Assembly: GCA_903827735.1 (NCBI GenBank)
Contig: CAIKJM010000188.1
Span: forward strand, 1 to 10,029
Reading direction: 5' to 3'
Source of the DNA: an uncultured Rhodanobacter sp.
Lineage (GTDB): Bacteria > Pseudomonadota > Gammaproteobacteria > Xanthomonadales > Rhodanobacteraceae
DNA length: 10,029 nucleotides
Shown: one piece after another, positions 1-6,200 of the stretch
How the letters are laid out: every line of letters starts with the position of its first letter
Position numbering within the stretch: position 1 is the first letter of the stretch
Translations under genes and position numbers: made by a program
The notes under the pieces: model-generated
The model's database searches: none
The model's input: the letters and a program-made list of their open reading frames with translations, nothing else
What the model was told of the DNA's origin: nothing

Positions 1-2
1 GC

Positions 3-101
3 CTCAACGGCGTGGCTGATGGCAACGACATCTTGGTGAATGCGCTCTCACCCACCCTTGATAACCCTCCCTTATCACAAGCCGTGGGCGGGCTCGGCTG
101 A
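3..101 (+). CDS. C-terminal fragment of an unidentified protein (partial at left edge)
   Basis: The third plus-strand frame is open from the window edge to a TGA at 99-101 and encodes 32 residues, beginning LNGVADGNDILVNAL and ending in AVGGLG. The other two plus frames stop within the first 40 bases, so if a plus-strand gene enters here it uses this frame. Base composition matches the neighbouring coding sequence, and the frame ends just before a clearly AT-richer stretch, as expected for a real gene end. The gene would converge on the giant minus-strand gene, tail to tail, with a gap of 164 bp. I do not recognise the family from so short a tail. A chance open frame of this length is also possible. 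Confidence 0.45.
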   Translation, partial: LNGVADGNDILVNALSPTLDNPPLSQAVGGLG

Positions 102-170
102 CGGCCACTTACTCGTTAGCAGCAACGGTTACAAGCAATCGCAAAAATTTTATCAATTTCCAAAGCTTCA

Positions 171-197
171 TATCGAAAACGAGTGCTCATCTCGATA
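171..197. repeat. Inverted repeat TATCGA...TCGATA
   Basis: The arms TATCGA (171-176) and TCGATA (192-197) are exact reverse complements around a 15-base centre that itself contains GAG..CTC. Read from the giant gene, it follows the GC-rich hairpin at 202-225. Further downstream on that strand comes a run of five T (complement of 144-148), too far away to be a textbook intrinsic terminator. Confidence 0.4.
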
Positions 198-201
198 GCG
201 G

Positions 202-225
202 CCGCCTCGTTGAATTCCGAGGCGG
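202..225 (-). terminator. GC-rich hairpin in the 3' region, possible weak terminator
   Basis: CCGCCTCG (202-209) pairs perfectly with CGAGGCGG (218-225) around an 8-base loop. It begins about 40 bases after the TAG stop of the giant gene. No T tract follows directly on either strand, so a canonical intrinsic terminator is not supported. It may act with the second hairpin at 171-197, protect the mRNA 3' end, or separate the two converging transcripts. Confidence 0.4.
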
Positions 226-265
226 TCCACCTTCATCTGATTGATATTAGACGGCCAAAGACGCT

Positions 266-3200
266 CTACCAGCCAATACCGAATGACATGTGCTCTGGCT
301 TCTGCGTTGTGATGGTGGTGCTTTGGTCGTTGTTGTCGTCATAAGAAAAGCCGTACGCCAACCCGCCAACCGAGTGTTGGTGCCAGAACTGTGAATAGAA
401 GTTCGCCGGCGAGGACAGGTAGTAGTTCGATGCCTTCGCCCAGCTCGCGGGGGTAAGCAATACGCCGCGATTCGCCGCCGCACAGATCTGGTTTTCCAAC
501 TGCAGCTGGATGGTGTTCTCGTCCTGCTGTTGAGAGGTACTTCCTGCAACACCACTGGCCATCGTTCCCGCACACTCCAGGATGTCTTGCGTGGATGGCT
601 GTTGGACAACAAAGGTCTCGCCTGCATTGGCCGCCGCTGGATTGACCTCTTTAAAAGTAAAGGTCGCACCGGAAGTCGTACCGGTGAATTGGCGGCCGTT
701 GATGGTAGCGGTTAGCGGCGTAGCGCCATACTGAGCCCACGCACTGGCGATGCCATTATCAAAGTAGTTACCGTTTACGCCGCCGGCATTAAAGGTGGTT
801 TCTGCGGGCGAGAGGATGCGCAGGTTGCTCGGTGCGGGTGTATGGAATGCCGCTGGCGTCTGGTTGATGTATTCCTGGTCAAGATTTGCGATCGACTCGT
901 TGATACCTACCTGCATGTGGAAGGTTTCGTTCGATCCCCATACATCCAGCAAAAGCGGCAAGCCGAACTGGTTGACCTGCGTGGTGTTGATGAAGATGCC
1001 TCCGGTCGCGTCGTAATTGAACTCGTACCAGTCGTAGTGGACATTGATGTTCGGATCGCTGCTGTTCAGTGGGTTGGGGCCGGCGTAGCCATCACTACCA
1101 CCGTTGGCACCCGCCACGACCGACATGTACAGCGGACTCCCTTCTGAAATATAGATGCGTCCCGACGTTACCGGTGGCAGCATGAGTTGATGGCTCTGCG
1201 CCAGCGTGAATGCATAGTTGGGGTACGTCTTCCCGTTCGGCGCGACAAGTGCGTTGGAAGCCGTATTGTCCGCCACGCTCGCTGGCGTGAGCGTGCCGTT
1301 GTCACTGACCCAGGACAACGCTCCGGTCACCGGATCAAAGCCAAGAATTTCGATATAGATTTGACAGTCCGACCATGCGCCGTTGGTGTTGTTGTTGAGG
1401 TCAGTGACAATGACGCCGGGGACGACTGTGTAGCTCGGCGACATGTTGACGTTCAACGTTGCAGCTGAGGACGTTGCGGATCCCGTGGCATTGGTCACCG
1501 TGACGGTGAAGCTGCTGGCGTTATCGGCGGCCGTCGTTCCGGGCGTGGTGTAGCTGGAGCTGGTCGCTCCAGCGATGGCGGCGCCATTCTTGTACCACTG
1601 GTAAGCCAGCGAACTGCCGGCGGCCACCACGGAGAACGTGGCTGTCTTCCCAATGGTGACGGTCTGGTTGGTTGGTGCCGTATTGATGGCAGGCGTCGTG
1701 CCTGTCGGTGCTGCCGAGGTCATCGTAATGGCGATATTGGACGCGGGCGAGGCGCCTGCCGCGTTGATCGCCTCGACAACATAGGAGTACGTGGTCGACG
1801 CCGTCAGTCCCGTATCGCTATAGGCCGTTCCCGCTAAGCCATTTGCCATGGCAACGCCGTTACGAATGACGGTATAGGTCACGCCGGGGGTTGCCGATGC
1901 GCCCCAGCTCAGGTCGACCTCGCTGGACGAGGCCACCGTTGCCGTCAGGTTTGCCGGCGCGAGCGGCGGCGCTGTCGTGCTGACGCTGGCTTGCGCCGTC
2001 GGTGCCGACGTACCGGACGCGTTGGAGCTCTCGACCAGATAATAATAGGTCGTGTTCTGGGCGAGGCCGGTATCCGAATAGCTGGTGCCGCTAGCCGTGG
2101 CAATTTGATTGGCGCTGGACGGGGTAAAACCTGACGTGGTGCTGCGGAAGACGTCGTACACCACCCCTGCGGTCGACGAAGGCGCCCAGCTCACCGTGGC
2201 CTGACTGGTGGAGGCAAGCGTCGCCGTCAGGGCGGCGGGAGCGCTGGGAGGCGGAGCGATCACTTCGATGCCGTTGACTACAGCATTGTCCTTGATTGTG
2301 CTGAACTGAAGAACGATCTGACCCTGCGCATTGGCGGATGCCGTAAACGGCTCGACGATCGCGATGTTCTGTCCACCGGCTGTCGCGAGAACGTCGAAGT
2401 TGGCAAGCACCTGCGTTCCGTTGATAGCGACGTCGAACACGCGCTGTCCTGCCGTCGTCCAGTAGAACTCGTCGAAGTGCAGACGCACGGTATAGCTGAC
2501 GCCAGGGTTGAGCCCAGTAAGCGTGTAGGTAAAGCTGTTGCCGACCCGCTGATGCTGGTATACCGACTGCGGCGCCGCGTTCGTTACCCCGGAGATGTTG
2601 ATCGTCGCACCCGTATCCGACGACGCGCCGCCGGTGAAGTCTTCATCGGCAACATAGTTGCTGGCCGCCGGGCCACCAGCGCTGATCGCCAGTGTGTCCG
2701 AACCGCAACCGGACACGCAATCGACATCGAAGGTGGTCGCCGTCGCCATATTGGAAGACATCGACGTGCCCGCCGGATCGATCGCCTCGATCGTATAGGA
2801 GTACGTCGTGGAGGATGTCAGGCCCGTGTCGCTGTAACTCGTTGCGGTCAGGCCATTGCGCACCGCCGCTCCGTTACGGAACACCGTGTAAGTCACGCCC
2901 GACGATGCCGAGGCCGTCCACTTGAGATTGATCTGGCTGGACGAAGCTACTGTGGCCGCTAGATTCGACGGCGCGTTGGGCGGCGTGTTCGTCGCCGTCG
3001 CTGTTTCGACCTCGATACCGTTGACCTCGGCATTGTCCTTGACCGAGACGAACTGAAGCACGATTTGTCCCTGCGCGTTGGCGGTCGCCGCAAACTGCTC
3101 GACCATCGCCACATCCTTGCCGCCCGCGGCCGCGAAGATGTCGAAGTTCGTCAACACCTGCGTACCGTTGATGCTGACGTTGAAGACGCGCTGTCCTGCT

Positions 3201-6200
3201 TGAGTCCAATAGAACTCGTCGAAGTGCAGACGCACGCTGTAGCTGGTCCCGGGTGTTAGACCCGGAAGGGTGTAAGTGAAATTGCCGAACCGTTGATTCT
3301 GGTAGACCGATTGCGGCGCCGGATTGGTCACGCTGTTGATATTGATTGCTGCATTGGTCCCCGATGCGGTACCGCCGACGAAGTCCTCATCCGCCGCAAA
3401 GGTGCCTGCAGCGGGGCCGCCCGCGCTGATCGCGATGGCGTCCGAATTGCTGCAGTTTGTCGTGCAGGTCGAGGACGGGATCGTCACCGTAGCGGTGTTG
3501 GAGGCCGCCGAGGCGCCGAACGCGTCCGTGGCTTCAACAACGTAGTAATACGTGGCGGCGGAAGCCACGCTGGTATCCGTATAGGTTGTGCCGGACGTCG
3601 TAGCGATCTGATTTGCGCTAGACGGGGTGAAACCCGCCGCACTGCTGCGATAGATGGTGTAGCCGACCGTGCAACCGCCTACTGCTGTGCTCGCGCCCCA
3701 CGTTAGGTTCACCTGGCTTGAGGAGCTTGCGCCTGCCGTTAATGCACCTGGCGTGCTCGGAGCGACATCGCAGCTGCTTTGTTGCACGGCGAGTGTGGCC
3801 GCGCCGCTCGCCGTCGTGCCAAAGACATCGCTGACAGCCACGCTAAAGAGCTCGCCATTATTGGCCGTCGTGGTCGCCGGTGTCGTGTAGCTGGATGACG
3901 TGGCGCCGTTGATGGGCGTTCCGTTTTCAGACCATTGGTAGGTCAAGGTGCCCAAGCCCGTCGCCGTTACGCTGAAGACCGCCGGCTGTCCCACGGCGAC
4001 AGCCTGGCTGGCTGGTTGCGTCGTAATGACGGGCACCGTGCCCGCGTCGGTGCCGGAGACGCACAGCGTCGCGCCGGGGTAGTTGTTGGTGACCTGATAA
4101 TTGGACGTACCGTCGAAGTTCACCACCGCGGTTTTCGTGGAGTCGTCTGGATCGACGGTCGACGTCCACGTACTCCATGTCCCGGGGAAAGCAGTCGTAT
4201 TGTTGTTGACGCCGCTGATGCTGTGCGCCTCCGATGCGGTGGGCAGGCGCATATGGATGCTCGCGCAATAAGCCTGCGCATCCACGCCGGTGAACTGCGA
4301 ACCTGGCGTGGTATCGGTCATCACACTACGCGTCCAGGTCAAGCTGGTCAGATTGTCCGTCACCTGGCTCGGCGTGGACGGATTGACCGTATATCGATCG
4401 GTGGTGCCACAACATTGCGCCACGTTATAAACCTGAAACTCGTAGACCGAGTAGCCATACTGCGTCGCGCGCTGTATGGCGTTCAGACGGATATAACGAC
4501 CGGTCACCGTCGGGAAGTTGAGCGTTTCCGTTCCGCCGGCGCCGGCGTTGTTAGCGTAGGCCACATTCCAGGTAGGATTGGTCGCCGGATCGGCGTTGGT
4601 ATAAAGAATCTGATACTGGGTCGCATAAGCGTTTTCCCAGTTGATGACGACCGTATTGAAGGACTGGGTCGAACCCAAATCAATTTGCAGCCATGAAGGA
4701 TCGACACCGGCAACGGCTGGCGTTGGTGGTGCACCGGCGACTGCCGAACCCCACCGGGTTGAGAGATTGCCGTCGATAGCGTTCTCCGGCCCGAGGCATC
4801 CAGTACCGCTGTACGGAGGGCTCGTCGTTCCATCGGCACAGGCATTTTGCGTGCTGCTCGAGGTAGCGACGGCGTTCAACGCGATATTTACCCCCGGCGG
4901 CGCCAGCGTGATTTGCGCGGCGTTGCTGGTGACCGGTGCGCCGGCGGCATTATTTACTGTCACCGCATACGCACCGACGTTGGCGGCGCTCATCGCGGGG
5001 ATCGTATACGTCAGTGTGGTCGAAGACTGCGTTCCGCTACCGAGAATCGTGGCAGATCCTCCCGCGGGCGTGAACAGCCATTGATAGGTGTAGGGGGCGG
5101 ACCCGGTCACGACAGCGGTCAACTGGACGGGCTCATTGACAGGCACGATGCGGCCGACCGGTTGCGTAGCAATGGATACTGCTGTGGCAGCATCCACCGT
5201 CACCACGGCATTCGACGATTGAACCGAGCCGAGGTTGTTGGCGACCACGACATAGAAACTTGCGCTTCCTGCTGCGCTATACACGGGTGTGGTGTATGAA
5301 GCCTGATTGGCGCCGGCAATGGCGCCCGAGCCCACCTCGTACCACTGATAGGTGATGGTCGGCGAACCGGTCGCGGCCACCGTCAGTGTGGCCGACTGCC
5401 CGTCCACCACAGCCTGCGACACCGGTTGGGTCGTGATGACAACATTCGCTGGTGCGTCGACGCTCAACGTGACTGGGGTCGATGTCACCGTACCCGAGCT
5501 ACTGCTCACCGTCACCGTAAAGGTGTCGCCGTTGTTGGCGGCAGTTGTCGCCGGCGTGGTGTACGTGGCGCTGGTTGCGCCGGCAATCGGGCCGCTCGCG
5601 TCGGACCATTGGTAGGTCAGGGTGCCGGAGCCCGACGCCACCACGCTGAAGGTCGCCGAATAGCCCGACGTGGTGGCTGCGTTGACGGGTGGAACGATGA
5701 TCGCCGGTGCCTGTGACTGCAGGGAAACGGGTGGCGCCACCGATGCCAGCGTCACGCTGCCACTTATCAACCCGGGCGCGCTCGCCGTGACGGTGACGGA
5801 TCCGGGCGTAAACGTGCTGCGAAGAGCGATCTTTTGCAAGCCACCTTCGAAGTTGAGTTCCGGATCGCCGGGTGAGTGAAAGAAGGCATAGGGCACGCCT
5901 TGAATGACTGTGCTGTTCGCCTTGGAAAAAGCGTCCTGGTAGTAGCTGGTCCACGACGGGTCGGCCACCAGCTGCTGCGTACCGCCCATATAGGTTGCCG
6001 GGCCGGTGACGGAAAACGTAACGTTGTCCGCCGCCGTCGGCACCAGGTTGCCGGCGGCGTCTTCCACTTGCGCGACCACAAAGGCGGCATCCGAACCGTT
6101 GGCGGTCCACTGAAAACTCGTGCCATCGGGCTTGGTCACTTCAGGAACGACGCTGAGAACGATCTGGCTTTCCGCTCCCGCAGTGGTGCGCGTATCGCTG

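Larger units (their letters stand above)
102..265. other. Convergent intergenic gap with two inverted repeats
   Basis: This stretch lies between the plus-strand fragment and the stop of the giant minus-strand gene. It contains an AT-rich core (about 140-180, including AAAAATTTTATC) and two inverted repeats (171-197 and 202-225). No open frame of interest, tRNA or mobile-element end was seen. Confidence 0.6.

Noticed and set aside
3935..4696. Plus-strand open frame of 253 codons
   Set aside because: It lies wholly antisense to the discoidin/DUF1566/Ig part of the giant gene. Its translation is Arg/Gly-rich with no domain, as expected for a shadow of GC-rich coding sequence.
1445..5706. Repeated sequence resembling a CRISPR or satellite array
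   Set aside because: The repeats are in-frame Ig, FN3 and malectin domains of 80-150 residues with diverged DNA, not short identical repeats with unique spacers.
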